A stretch of 63,476 nucleotides of DNA from Endotrypanum monterogeii (taxonomy: Eukaryota > Euglenozoa > Kinetoplastea > Trypanosomatida > Trypanosomatidae), in assembly GCA_000333855.2 (NCBI GenBank), contig CM007343.1, positions 498,704-562,179 on the forward strand, read 5' to 3'. The first letter of the stretch is position 1, and every line of letters starts with the position of its first letter. Of this stretch, positions 51,071 to 61,621 are shown piece by piece. A program made the position numbers and the translations under genes. Below the pieces are notes generated by a model. That model made no database searches. It was not told the origin of the DNA and worked only from the letters and a program-made list of their open reading frames with translations.

Positions 51071-51799
51071 CGTGTCTGTGTGTGTGTGTGTCTGTGAGGT
51101 AGGGTAGTGCTTGTTTTTCTCGCTGTCGCGGGCTCAGAAAGAGGATTATACTATGTTGACAGTCCTCCCATCCTCCCTGTTGGGTTTGATGCAAGGGGGC
51201 TATAGTGCGACGCGGTGCGCTTCTTATGCGCTCTTCAATACTGGGGCTTCACCTCAAGCATTGATCAAGTGTGCCCCTTGCCGTTTTTTTTTTGTCAGGT
51301 ACACCGCAAGGGAAGGGACCAACAAACAGAAAATGAGGCTGATGGCGCGTTGATGACGGGGACATAGGTCATACGTGCGACTGTGCTCAACGGCGTCTCT
51401 TCCTAAACGGCGTTCCTGCCTGCTTCCACGCATCCACACTACAGATAGTCGCATCAGCGAGAGGCAGAGAGTGTGGCACGACTTGCCCCTTTATTTCGCC
51501 CTTTAATGTTCCCTACTACTGGATTCTGTTTTGTTTTGTTTTTGATGTTGGATGTGTATCTTGACCCCTCCTCTTCCTCCTCTTCCTCCTTTCACCTCTC
51601 CCGTCACCTTCTCATTCTCTCTTCCTTGTCTCACCGCCGCTCGACTGTATCAGTATCGGACTGAGCTGCAGGAGGTGCGCGCATACTCTCCTGTGGCGTA
51701 CACATTCAGAGTTCTCATTCTTGTCGTATATACTCATTCCCTCTGATCCTTCTACATATACACGTGCCCTCTCCCTCCCCGTGCATCCAAGTGTCCTCA

Positions 51800-51867
51800 T
51801 TGCCTCACCTTCCTTTTGTCTCCCCCCTCCCCTCCTATTTTCATACACATACACACACACGTCTTAG
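51800..51867 (+). promoter_or_regulatory. Spliced-leader acceptor of Rictor
   Basis: Long C/T-rich tract at 51806-51841, a short CA run, then GTCTTAG with AG at 51866-51867, 8 nt before ATG 51876. It removes the TTG-initiated extension from 51816. Confidence 0.6.
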
Positions 51868-51875
51868 ACGACAGT

Positions 51876-54800
51876 ATGGCGACGGCGAGCGTCTCCAAAG
51901 AGGCATTGGAGGTGCTCCAGCAGTATGGGATCGACCTCAAGGACTTCACCAAGGCTCGTGCGTGCTACGCAACAATTGTACAGAAAGAGCTCGTCTCCAA
52001 GGCCGAGGGGGAGGGCACGGAGGGTGTGCCTGAGTCTACAAAGACTTTAAAGGAGCAGGTGCGCGTGGCCTGGGAGGAGTACATATTTTCTGTGCAACAG
52101 TACTTCCGACGGACTGTCCGGTCTATCCTCGGCACCCTGGTGGATGTTGGAAGCCCCCTCTCCACCCTCTCGGGGGCAAACTCCGCCACGAGCGACGGCG
52201 TGGCGACGGCGATATCAAAAGATTGCTGGGAGGCGAACACGAGCCCACTTGCCACGACACACGGAGCTGGCAGCTCTGATTCTGTCTCCCTGTCCCGAAA
52301 TGTGAATGTGCTGAGCGTCCCAATGGTGAGCAGTGGGTGTGGTGTCGGCGGTGAACCGTTGACGCAGTTCAGTAGCGGTGCTGAGCGTATCAGCGATTTC
52401 TGTGTTTTCTGCGAGAAGTGGTACATCAACAACGAGTCGGTGCTCGATCTTCCAGAACCGGAGGCTATTGTTGCCCTGACCGCCTCCTCCCTAGCGTCTG
52501 TGAGTCGTCTTCTGCGCCTGCTGGGCATGCGAATGGCGTACGTGTGCGCTGGCAACAGCTACTTCCTGCGCGGGTTCACCGAGAATGGGGAGGCGGTGCG
52601 CTATGCCGCCTTGTGTGGTGATCGTGGTCTCAACGGGGAAGTGGACGCCTTGCTTTCACTCATGGATCGACTGGTGCAGCTGAACATCGCCGACCCCACT
52701 GCCTATCCAGAAGTACCCTTTGGTTGGCTCTATCGACTCAGTTCCTTTCTCGAGCATCCAGATGCAATTGCCAGCGCTTCCCCAAAACGGCGCAGCATCG
52801 CGGTTCGTATCGCCCTACAGCTTCTCCGCCATCGTCCGAACCAGGCGACAGCGGCTGGGCTTCACAGTATTTTGCTCAACGCGTGCATCGAGTCGAGCGG
52901 CTGTGTCACCCCGGATGAGGCGCAGCAAGTGATACGCACCGTGCTGGTCCTCTTTGACGCCCCTAGCACCCGCCAGTACTTGAAGATGACGGATATTCGT
53001 GCCATCTTCGCCCCTTTTCTGTCCACCGCGGAATCCGGTGGCGCAGCTCTCTTGGCCAAACAGAACAATGCCAAGGAGCTCATCGTGACGGTTTTTTGTA
53101 CGTGGGTGGGGAGCTTGTGGATTAGTTCCGAGGTGACAGGGCTGCGCTCTATTGTCGACGTCCTGCACCTGCCGGGGTCACTCGATACAAAAATGGTTAT
53201 TATAACTCTCTTCAACAAGTTGCTTACCCGCCTCGCTCCGCATCGAGGCATCGTTCCCATGGATACCTGGAAGGGCCTAGAGGAGGACCGCCTGCTCAAG
53301 GCCGCCCGCGATGCCGATGAGGTGCAGGCCATGGAGGTGGACGGCAAGGGCAGCGCCCCGACCGATATGCAATACTTGAACAATAGTTTTGTGTGCGACG
53401 TAATGCTCACTCACTCCAGCGGTGAGACAGTCCTGTCCGATGATTTCATTCCTACTACGAAGGCGCTCGGTTACCACGTAATGGATCCCTTGCTAGGGCG
53501 CGTTCTCGTGTGTCTCAACTACCACGGCCTGCCCTATGCTCTCACCAGGCTCATGCAGGTGGGCAACAAAAATAGAGTTCTCACAACAGCTGCATCGAGG
53601 CTTCTGCAAGATATATTTGTGCTGATGGACACCGTTGTGCCCCAGGTGATCGTCTTTAAGCTGCACGAGGCATTCAACAAAGCTGTCGGCTGCCTCACCA
53701 AGGACGGAAACCTCTTTGTTGGCGGATTCACTTCTCAACTGTTCCGCAACTACAAAAAAAGTAGCTACGCCAGCGAGGAGGGTGCCATGGTGCCATCTAA
53801 CACTACACAGATGCCAAACGCTTTCCTGAGCACACCTGGCACACTGGACGTCGACGATCCAACGTTTGTTACAATGCTGCAGGAGTGCAAGGTAGATCGT
53901 ATGAGGGACTCGCATACCTGGAACTTCGACATTGTCGTGGCCCTGGTGCAGGGCCCTCTGCACCTCCCACGCAGGTTTCGTGCCGCGCGAGAGTTGGTGG
54001 AGACACTGGTGCTTTTTTTTACGCCGTCATCGCGATCGAATAGGCCGCCAATTCGCACGACCTTCAGCACGCTGCCACCAGAATCGGTCGCCCCGCAGGT
54101 GTGCATGGTCGGCGTTGAGCTGATCGATCTAATACTTAGCTCTCGTGATGGCGCGGTGCTGCTCGAACGCATGGGGTTTGTAGCCGCTGTCGCTGCGATG
54201 CTGAAGGAGGTGCGCATTGGCAAGCCTGTTGTACTGCGGCGTTCTGTGGTCAACACGCGCATTGGTCAGTCGCTGCTACGCATTACGGGTCGACTCTCTG
54301 CGCATGCCAACGGGTTATTGCTTATGCGGGACCACAGTATTTTTTCTCTAGTGGACAGCATGTTTTCGAAGCTGAAGGGTCCTCGACTGGAGAGTGCTAG
54401 CGAGGAGGATACTCTCCACGACGTGTGTCGTCAGCTTCTGCAGTACTTATACCTTGGCGCCGTGCCCAACTACGGCGTCTGCAAAGATATTCGGCACACT
54501 TTCCGTGCAGCGCTGGGCAACCCGAGCAACGCGATCCGCCTCTGCGCTGCGCAGCAGCTGAAGAAGGCTGTCTGGCGTGATCTGTCGACCTCCATGCGGT
54601 GGGGCATCGAAACGCTGCTGCAAGCTCTTCACGATGATTTCTTCGGCGTTGTAGAGAGTGCTTTTAAGCTGCTCTTGAGTATATGCCTCTCGTCGAATGA
54701 GGGTCTGGACTACTTGATCGAGTGCTTTCCTACAGTCCTCATGGAGAGTGAGGTGATCCTGAACCACGCAGAGCAGCTGCGGCTTAACGTGCTGCTCTAC

Positions 54801-56486
54801 CGCATCGCCAGTCGTCCCTCCGGATTCAGCTTTCTTCAGTGCTACGGTTGGGTGGAGAAGGAGTTGCACCGGTGGGAAGAATCTGAGTCGGTGCAGTACA
54901 CCATCATGGTTGAACGTTTACAAGGCAATGGTGGCGGTGCTGATGCTCCGGCAGCCCCCGGGGCGGGTGTCACCGCTGCAACTCCAGGATTTCGGGGAGG
55001 CGCGAGCAGCATGTTCATGACCTCAAACAGTGATCTCTCCTTCAGGTACGCGCAGTCCTACTCAGACAGCGTTGGTGGTATGTACAATCGCAACTCGGGC
55101 AAAACTTCTTATTTACCGCTCCTCACAGCCGAGGCTGTCTCGAGTACAAAATTCTTTCCCGTGCACTACGCTTCTGTGTTGTGTAGCTCTGCTGAAGGCT
55201 GCGCTATGTTCAAGCATAGTAGGCTTTGGACCCGCTCGGTACAACGCTTGTTGGAGCAGCCCCTCCCGCCGGATATCGTCTACGACGATTCCGTGAGCGA
55301 CGAGGACGATACATCATCCGATGGCACCAGTGACGGCGACCTGGGTATGATGACCGACGCTGCATTGTATATGAATCAACAACAGGTATTCCATCATCAG
55401 GAGCAGCGAGTCGGTATGGAAACAAGAATGACTCATGGCAATGGCAACGGCACAGTTGGTGTAGGGGGCACATCCGTTTCTGCCCTTGGTACCTTCGCCA
55501 ACTCCGCCAATGCCTCACGCTACAGTGCACCAGGTGACTGCTCCGGCTACTCGTTTGGCGTTGGCCGCGGGCGCGATGGCCTATACGGCGGGCTGGAAAC
55601 CTCCATAGGCGATAAGAATGCCGAGGATGGCACGGAGGGCAGCACTGGAGCTGCCGGTGCACACCTCAATGGTGGACTTGGGGGCGTTGACCAGTCGAAC
55701 ATTGCCACAGCGAAGCAGATCGAGATGCTTAAGCGAGGTTATCTGTCCCCTCCGTCGTCGAGGATCATCTCAGCTTCGCGCTTCTGCAAGTCTTTTGGCA
55801 AGTCGTTTTCCCTCGATTGCGTGGGTGACATTTTGGCCCTCAAGGACGCCATCTTGTGTGTTGCTGAGGTGGGCTCGACGGAGGTGGGTTATGGCATGAT
55901 GCTATCCGTGCCTGGCCTGCACCGCCGCTTCATTGCTCTCTCTCGCTTTGCATCCACGATTTCTGTACGCTGCGTGGGGCTCCTAGGAAGTGCAATTTTG
56001 GCTCGTTCGCGGCGCGGCTGCGATGATCTCATGAAAAAGGGTCACCTGGTCTTGCTCAATCCGAACGCGTACGTCAGCGCCGAGGGTATTCCATACTCTG
56101 TGTCTTTTGCACAAATGAAGCCGTCCAAATGGATCTCGATTGCCCGAAAGATTTCACTGAAAAATACAAACTCTCGCCACGCGCATGCCGACTCAAAATG
56201 TTTTGTCAGCACTCAGGGAATGCCACAGCGCATTCTAAACAATTTGTACGCGCTGTCAAACCCCGTAAGCTGCGAGAGTGCCAAGAAGATTCTCTATAGG
56301 GTGATGAAGAGAAGACCACAACTTTTTCTGCAACCGCAGATGCGTCTCCTCTGCCTCGATATAGCCTACACCTACCGCATGCACTACAAAGAACGCCGCT
56401 TCCTCGCGGATTTGCTAGATAATGCGCAGATTACCGCCGCCCCTTCGATAAAGTTGTCACCAGCGCGATCCTTGGGGCGTACATGA
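51876..56486 (+). CDS. Rictor/AVO3, TORC2 subunit
   Basis: 1536 residues from ATG 51876. It is collinear with animal RICTOR along its armadillo-like body. STRQYLKMTDIRAIFAPF at about 363-380 matches the STRKYIRPxxxxxxLLAPF region. TWVGSLWISSEVTGLRSIVDVL at 409-430 matches SWTGLxxxxxKGLxSLxDxL. LLRITGRLSAHANGLLLM lies near 800, and GFSFLQCYGWVEKELHRW at 983-1000 matches GFSYLNERGYVAKQLEKW. FFPVHYASVLCSSAEGCAMF near 1090 matches the PIHLYGxLVxxxxGCxLL block. The Rictor V-type domain at about 1320-1400 ends in ILARSRRGCDDLMKKGH (GLIxKTKQGCDILKxxxW). Rictor defines TOR complex 2, which controls AGC kinases, actin and cell polarity. Two Gly/Ser/Asn-rich inserts (about 1015-1085 and 1130-1290) are extra relative to animals. 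Animal RICTOR is about 1708 residues. Confidence 0.88.
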   Translation: MATASVSKEALEVLQQYGIDLKDFTKARACYATIVQKELVSKAEGEGTEGVPESTKTLKEQVRVAWEEYIFSVQQYFRRTVRSILGTLVDVGSPLSTLSGANSATSDGVATAISKDCWEANTSPLATTHGAGSSDSVSLSRNVNVLSVPMVSSGCGVGGEPLTQFSSGAERISDFCVFCEKWYINNESVLDLPEPEAIVALTASSLASVSRLLRLLGMRMAYVCAGNSYFLRGFTENGEAVRYAALCGDRGLNGEVDALLSLMDRLVQLNIADPTAYPEVPFGWLYRLSSFLEHPDAIASASPKRRSIAVRIALQLLRHRPNQATAAGLHSILLNACIESSGCVTPDEAQQVIRTVLVLFDAPSTRQYLKMTDIRAIFAPFLSTAESGGAALLAKQNNAKELIVTVFCTWVGSLWISSEVTGLRSIVDVLHLPGSLDTKMVIITLFNKLLTRLAPHRGIVPMDTWKGLEEDRLLKAARDADEVQAMEVDGKGSAPTDMQYLNNSFVCDVMLTHSSGETVLSDDFIPTTKALGYHVMDPLLGRVLVCLNYHGLPYALTRLMQVGNKNRVLTTAASRLLQDIFVLMDTVVPQVIVFKLHEAFNKAVGCLTKDGNLFVGGFTSQLFRNYKKSSYASEEGAMVPSNTTQMPNAFLSTPGTLDVDDPTFVTMLQECKVDRMRDSHTWNFDIVVALVQGPLHLPRRFRAARELVETLVLFFTPSSRSNRPPIRTTFSTLPPESVAPQVCMVGVELIDLILSSRDGAVLLERMGFVAAVAAMLKEVRIGKPVVLRRSVVNTRIGQSLLRITGRLSAHANGLLLMRDHSIFSLVDSMFSKLKGPRLESASEEDTLHDVCRQLLQYLYLGAVPNYGVCKDIRHTFRAALGNPSNAIRLCAAQQLKKAVWRDLSTSMRWGIETLLQALHDDFFGVVESAFKLLLSICLSSNEGLDYLIECFPTVLMESEVILNHAEQLRLNVLLYRIASRPSGFSFLQCYGWVEKELHRWEESESVQYTIMVERLQGNGGGADAPAAPGAGVTAATPGFRGGASSMFMTSNSDLSFRYAQSYSDSVGGMYNRNSGKTSYLPLLTAEAVSSTKFFPVHYASVLCSSAEGCAMFKHSRLWTRSVQRLLEQPLPPDIVYDDSVSDEDDTSSDGTSDGDLGMMTDAALYMNQQQVFHHQEQRVGMETRMTHGNGNGTVGVGGTSVSALGTFANSANASRYSAPGDCSGYSFGVGRGRDGLYGGLETSIGDKNAEDGTEGSTGAAGAHLNGGLGGVDQSNIATAKQIEMLKRGYLSPPSSRIISASRFCKSFGKSFSLDCVGDILALKDAILCVAEVGSTEVGYGMMLSVPGLHRRFIALSRFASTISVRCVGLLGSAILARSRRGCDDLMKKGHLVLLNPNAYVSAEGIPYSVSFAQMKPSKWISIARKISLKNTNSRHAHADSKCFVSTQGMPQRILNNLYALSNPVSCESAKKILYRVMKRRPQLFLQPQMRLLCLDIAYTYRMHYKERRFLADLLDNAQITAAPSIKLSPARSLGRT

Positions 56487-56535
56487 CGGTGACAGGGGAA
56501 CGAGAAAGTGGAAGCACAGGGAGGCTGTGCCTGCC

Positions 56536-56536
<1 letters not shown>

Positions 56537-56568
<32 letters not shown>

Positions 56569-56570
56569 GT
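56537..56570. repeat. GT microsatellite
   Basis: GT repeat starting about 50 bp past the Rictor stop codon. Confidence 0.95.
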
Positions 56571-57444
56571 AGGAGCAGGGTAGGCGAGTGGGAGGGGGGG
56601 AGTGTGTGTCCGCACGTATGCTTACACATGTGCTTCTCTGAGTCCTCGACCAATGCCTTCACGACTCTGTGCAGATCCGAGCTCACTTGCTTGACATACC
56701 CTTCAAGCGTGACCTCAAATCATGATGAGGGAAGAAGCACGTGCGCTATCGCTGCGTGCTGTGATGTGCACGTGTCTGAAAGTGAGGCGCCAGAATGGAC
56801 GTTGACTGCAAGGGTGACTGAGATAATAGATACCCCCCCCCTCCAAAAAAAAAAAAATATCTATTCAACGGACGTGTCTGCAAAAAAAAAAAAATACTTT
56901 TCTCTGTAGACTGTATATATATATTTTTTTTCAGATTTGAACAAAAAAAATCACCTCTGCTTTGCACTCGCGTCTCTCGTGCTTTACCGTCGTGTCACTT
57001 TTTCTCTATTGCGTGTGCTTGATGATTTGGATATAGTAGATGTCTGCGCACACACGCCTCTTTGTATTGCCTATACCACACACATATATATATATATATA
57101 TTTCTCACTGTGTATATCTGTGTGTGTTTGTGCTCCATGTGGCCTCAAACCGCTCCTCTCATGATCCCCTCCCTTACCTCTTGCCGACCGGCTCACCCCA
57201 AAGTCTACTAAGCCGTAGGAGGGGAGATGATGTCTTTTCTTTCCATATACGCATGCAAAAGCAGGCATATGCCATTCATCCTGCAAGTCTTTCATGAGTT
57301 TCGGTGACTGCCCCCTTCACCACCCTGAGCCAAAGCGCACGCGAATGTACGGACCCATAAGGACGTTCCCGCAACGTGCCGTATCAATGGCAAGAGGATC
57401 GCTGGTATGTTTTTTTTTTGGATGCTGTCTGTTGTTACTCAAGT

Positions 57445-57480
57445 CCCTCTCATCTTTCTTTCCTTCTCTCTTCTTTGCAG
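57445..57480 (+). promoter_or_regulatory. Spliced-leader acceptor of the 268-residue gene
   Basis: Strong CT tract ending in CTTCTTTGCAG, AG at 57479-57480. The next ATG is 57526, at the end of a TA repeat. Confidence 0.7.
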
Positions 57481-57505
57481 CAGTCATACCCTCTCCAGAA
57501 ATTAC

Positions 57506-57527
57506 ATATATATATATATATATATAT
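57506..57527. repeat. TA microsatellite overlapping a start codon
   Basis: TA tract whose last TA is followed by TG, creating ATG 57526. Any change in tract length would change only the 5' UTR, not the frame. Confidence 0.9.
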
Positions 57528-58332
57528 GCAACGAGTAGCTATCCAGGCACACTCCTCTAGAGGCGAGGGCAGTGCGTCTTGTGCTTCGCCCGTGGACCCG
57601 ACATCCAGCGAGGCTGACGAGCCTCCGTCTAGGAAGATGTTTTCACCTCCCACCTCTTCTAGCTCAGCAGAGAGGTCGATCCCGATGTCGTCGGAGTCGT
57701 GCGTGACGACTAGTGAGAGGGGAGTGGCTGTCGATACCCCTGAGGGGGCGGGGGCATCCAGAGCAAGTCCGAAGTCAAAAGGCACCTTCACGGATTCTGA
57801 AAAACGCCGCCAGAAGACACTTTTTTTGGGCGAGTCAGAACAGTTTGCTTTCGACTTTGGTGGTGCAATGACAGATATAGCCGGGACAGTCGTTGAGGCC
57901 GAAGCGGCACAGCGGGAAGCTCAGCGAACAGAGGAGCTAAAGACTACAACAGCTCGTCTTCAGGTAGCCTCTACTTCACACGCCCCGGCTACACGGCCAC
58001 TGACGCTGGAAGAGGTGAGTGCGTATGCAGCGGATGCGATGCAACAGGGTCCATGGCGCTTCCTGACGCTGGCCAAGGCAGGATCACGCAAGCGGGCTGC
58101 CGCATGCATCTCTTCTGCCGTTGCGACACAAGACGGACTGTCGTCCGCCGACTCCGCGCCGCCAGTCTGCAGGCAACTGGAAGATGAACGTGGCATCACC
58201 CTGGCCGAGGCCATTCCTCAGTTTCAATCGGCTTTGCGGCGCTATGAGGCTGATCTCTGGCGTGCGCATAAACAGCGCCGTGAGGAGGAAGCACGGCAGC
58301 GCGTCACAAATAAACGCATCCAGCGTGTCTAG
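57526..58332 (+). CDS. Unknown protein, helical C-terminal half
   Basis: 268 residues from ATG 57526, which sits at the last TA of a TA tract; the next in-frame ATG is 57637. Residues 1-90 are Ser/Pro-rich and disordered. The likely folded part starts near 90: SEKRRQKTLFLGESEQFAFDFG at about 92-113, then a charged helix rich in Glu/Ala/Arg (about 120-150), and a second helical block RPLTLEEVSAYAADAMQQG near 160-180. The C-terminus is a basic helix (RREEEARQRVTNKRIQRV). No known domain was recognised. It resembles small cytoskeletal or flagellar proteins in composition only. Confidence 0.7.
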   Translation: MQRVAIQAHSSRGEGSASCASPVDPTSSEADEPPSRKMFSPPTSSSSAERSIPMSSESCVTTSERGVAVDTPEGAGASRASPKSKGTFTDSEKRRQKTLFLGESEQFAFDFGGAMTDIAGTVVEAEAAQREAQRTEELKTTTARLQVASTSHAPATRPLTLEEVSAYAADAMQQGPWRFLTLAKAGSRKRAAACISSAVATQDGLSSADSAPPVCRQLEDERGITLAEAIPQFQSALRRYEADLWRAHKQRREEEARQRVTNKRIQRV

Positions 58333-59226
58333 TTGTGTCTCGTTTACGGTCAATTCGAGGGTTGTTCTGCGCTATGAGGCCTACCAGGGATGGCATCGTC
58401 TTCGCTTAAAAAAAAAATAATATATTTTCTCTTCTTTTTTCTCTCTCTACGCCTGCAAGCTTTGAAGGGGGTGAGACAGAAGGGTACAATTCCGTACTTG
58501 TCGCCATGCTATGGGCCACATTTCTCCTTCGCTGGGAAATATCACGATAACACGTATAACAAGCCAATGTACGAAATGAATGCCTCTCTCTCTCTTTTTT
58601 TTCAATAGTCATATGCGATCTAGCACGCTCAATCCTATGCAGCGGCCATCCGTGGAGGGGGTGGGGGTGGGGTTCCTTTTCGATCATAGCCGCACTGTCG
58701 CTTGCGGAAGAAGAAAATATAGCAGTACACAAAAACACGCTCACACATGGAGGAGACTATCTTGTCCATGCACACGATGAACAGCATGTCTATATGCCCT
58801 GTATGCACAATTTCACATCCTCCGCTGCGAATCCATGTGCTCTCACTCATCCTTCAACCCTCTTCTCTTAAAAAAAAAAAACGACAAATTTTCTCCGGTG
58901 GCGTTATCATCCTAGACATAGCGGGTGCGCACACATGCAAACACGCAGCCACAGACAAACATACGTGCATCTCCGCCTCGGCTCCCTCTCGCCTTCTCTC
59001 TTTCCCTGTCATCACCACTTACTTGGGATAACATCCAAGTCCTTTGCTTCTCCCTTTTGATCTTTTGTTTTGGTGTTTCTCGACGTTCCTTGATCTGACC
59101 AGGCAGTTGACCGAAACTTCTCAAGGTTCCTTCGCTGTCTTTCCCTCCCTTCTGTTGCCGTCGTCACCACTACATACCTCTGCTGCTGCTCTCGCTGTTT
59201 GCGCTGACATTCGTCTAGTGTGCGAG
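58333..59226. other. Spacer before the first two-helix membrane gene
   Basis: A runs at 58409-58418 and 58870-58880, no microsatellite of note. T/C-rich from 59040 to the acceptor. No gene seen. Confidence 0.6.
59040..59102 (+). promoter_or_regulatory. Putative spliced-leader acceptor of the 244-residue gene
   Basis: T/C-rich tract ending in TTGATCTGACCAG, AG at 59101-59102, giving a 5' UTR of about 124 nt to ATG 59227. Confidence 0.55.
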
Positions 59227-59961
59227 ATGGACAGTGCCACGAACGTGTATCGCAAGGCGCTAAGCGCCTTGCGAGCACATCGAGACGTAGTCATCCGTGT
59301 CGTTGTGCTGGTATGTGTTCTGCTTGTGTGTGTGCCGCTACTAGTTGCGGTGAGCGACTCACGTCCGTACACGGTCACATTGATTGCATGGACAGTGGCG
59401 TTTTCTTTTCGTGCGTGGCGATACCTGCCGTGGGAGAGGGCTTACGTGCAGAGTGTTGCACATCGCCTGACTGATTCAAAGATGCGGAAGCGCGGCATGG
59501 GCGGTATACTCAAGACTTCCGCAGAGGCCTTTTGTTTGATGCCTGTGATGAGTTGCAGTGGTGACAGTCGATTCCCCGACCAACTCCCAAGGGAATCGAC
59601 ACCAGCGCGTCGCGATTTCCAGGCGTTGGGGAGCCGTCCGTCGACTTCCGATCTCAGTGGGATTGCGGATGCGGAGAAAAGCAACAGCTCGGTCTTCGCC
59701 GGTGAGGGGGAAGGTGATGCTGTGGAGGCTGATGACCCGTTGTCCTCGGATTTTCACATATCGAGCTCTGCGGTGGAGCCCACCGCTCAGGTGCTTGACC
59801 GGGCAAGGACGAATTTTACGCGGCCGCCGTCTGCGCCAGTTGCCCGTGTCGACAATGCTTCCGCAGAAGTATCGGGGCGTGTAGGCACTGACAAGTGCGC
59901 GGCGCAGTCCTCACACGAGCCGTTTTATTTCACGGCTCACACTCATGTCCAACCTACGTAG
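59227..59961 (+). CDS. Two-helix membrane protein, paralogue 1
   Basis: 244 residues from ATG 59227. A short basic N-terminus (about 20 residues) is followed by two hydrophobic helices at about 21-42 and 48-63, then RAWRYLP and a cytosol-type charged segment. The remainder, to 244, is a Ser/Asp/Pro-rich disordered tail. The 41 residues from VCVPLL (34-39) through RAWRYLP and WERAYV align without a gap with the next gene, sharing VCVPLL, SxSRxY and RxWRxxP. No known family recognised. Two close helices with a tight SxSR turn suggest a hairpin in the membrane with both ends on the same side. Confidence 0.78.
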   Translation: MDSATNVYRKALSALRAHRDVVIRVVVLVCVLLVCVPLLVAVSDSRPYTVTLIAWTVAFSFRAWRYLPWERAYVQSVAHRLTDSKMRKRGMGGILKTSAEAFCLMPVMSCSGDSRFPDQLPRESTPARRDFQALGSRPSTSDLSGIADAEKSNSSVFAGEGEGDAVEADDPLSSDFHISSSAVEPTAQVLDRARTNFTRPPSAPVARVDNASAEVSGRVGTDKCAAQSSHEPFYFTAHTHVQPT

Positions 59962-60437
59962 GTCGTCGGGTTGTCACGGCGCAGCGGCCAGGTTCTTGCC
60001 TCGGAAGCCTCTGCGCCCTTCTGATTGCTGTTATCGCTCACATCCCTTCCCACCTCGTCTCTGATGGTTACATCAGTAGTAGAGCGATTCCCAGCGTCTC
60101 CGGCTATGACGCCAGGGGGATGAACAGTGAGACGTAGGGGCATTCGAGTGACCACACTTGATGTTGAGATGCATATTTGTGGACTCGGAGGAGGCACCCT
60201 GTGTTTTCTCTCGATATCCCGTGTTGGGTGGGGGGGGGGAGGAGGGAGGGAGGGAGGGAGGTGGCGCACTAACCTTTGATGCCCTCTCTTGTATTATTCA
60301 AAACAACAAAACAATCCTCTACATCTGTGTATTTTTCAAGTATCTACATATACACACACACACATATATATATATATATATTCATTTTTCTTCTTTTGTA
60401 CCCTCACTGCTACTTCTTTTGTATGCACACGCACTCG

Positions 60438-60488
60438 TATATATATATATATATATATACATATATACATATAGATATACAGATATAT
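60438..60488. repeat. TA/TACA microsatellite
   Basis: TA tract followed by imperfect ATAC/ATAG units; a second TA tract is at 60364-60381. Confidence 0.93.
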
Positions 60489-60910
60489 GTGTTTCCTTGT
60501 TTCCACTCTGTACTCTCTCTTCCTCGCTGCTTGACACTCACACCCGTCCCCCAGATCCTCCTCCCTCCCACATCTTTTTTTTCTTTTCTTGACCGGCAGC
60601 GTTCGTTTGCGTTTTTTTTTCCTTCGAGAGTGTATTATCGAGAGAAGAGGCGTCTACCATCATCGTGAGCCTCGCCGTTCTCACTCAGGCGCTATGCCCA
60701 GGTTTCCCCCCGTTCTATCTCCTCTGTATTGCTGCCTTTGCGCACTGTCTCCACCCCTTTTCTTTTCCTTTCCCATCTTGTCCCATATATTCGACACGTG
60801 CTCGGATTACAAATGACGAACTTAATAATTAACAAGTGTTGTGCTACGAGGGAAGGAAGGTTGCATCAGATGCCCTCTGTGTATTTCTTAATTTTTTTTT
60901 TCTGTCTCCC

Positions 60911-60941
60911 TGTGTGTATGTGTGTGTGTGTGTGTGTGTGT
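60911..60941. repeat. TG microsatellite
   Basis: TG repeat between the two paralogous membrane genes, followed within 30 bp by a C11 run. Confidence 0.93.
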
Positions 60942-61621
60942 CTCTGGAGAGACAGACGACCCCCCCCCCCCACATACACACACACATGCACACGGGGGAT
61001 GAGAACCTATGTGCCACATTGACGCACGCATGTATCACGGAATGTGCGGAATGTAATGGGCGTCATCATGATCTAGGGTGGCTTCAAGTTTTTATGCTGC
61101 TCTTCGCCTCTGTCTCACTTTTTATCTCTTTTTTTATATTTTTCCGTGTGTTTGCTTCATCTTCCGATTTCTCAAAAAAAAAATATATATATATGAAGGT
61201 TGGTCGACAAGTGTCTTTCCAGTCTTTGTGCAAGCCGTCTCATGTAGTCAATCGCTAGAAGGACTCGCACAGCTTTCGTTTCTTTCGTGTTGATGATGCT
61301 GCGGTATGTCTGCTTTGGAGAGGGGACATAAAGGGGAGGGAGGTGGGGTGTCTTCACGCCCTCCTCTCCCCTCGCGTCCTGGCTCCTCATCTCATATGAC
61401 AATTCTTCCCCTCTTCCCTTCATTCATATTTCCCCTCTCTGCATTTTATTTGCTCCTTTTTTTAAATTATCTCTGTACCTTCTACAGACACAAACATTGC
61501 TGCTCTCCTTCCCACTGGAAATCCTTGCACTTTTTTTTTCTTTTTTCAAAGCACGCACACGCACACAGACACACGAGTAGATACGTTTCTTATTTGTTGC
61601 TCACTTTTATTTACATTTCTC

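Larger units (their letters stand above)
50886..51875. other. Spacer before Rictor
   Basis: TA tract at 51042-51070 followed by a GT run, then CT-rich sequence from 51570 towards the Rictor acceptor. No gene seen. Confidence 0.65.
56487..57525. other. Spacer after Rictor with microsatellites
   Basis: GT microsatellite at 56537-56570, A12-A13 runs at 56845-56857 and 56882-56894, and a TA tract at 57084-57101. No gene supported. Confidence 0.65.
59962..61621. other. 1.7 kb spacer between the two membrane paralogues
   Basis: Contains G-rich and GGGA repeats near 60230-60260, TA tracts at 60364-60381 and 60438-60488, a TG tract at 60911-60941 with a following C run, and another TA tract at 61182-61194. 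No gene supported. Confidence 0.65.
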
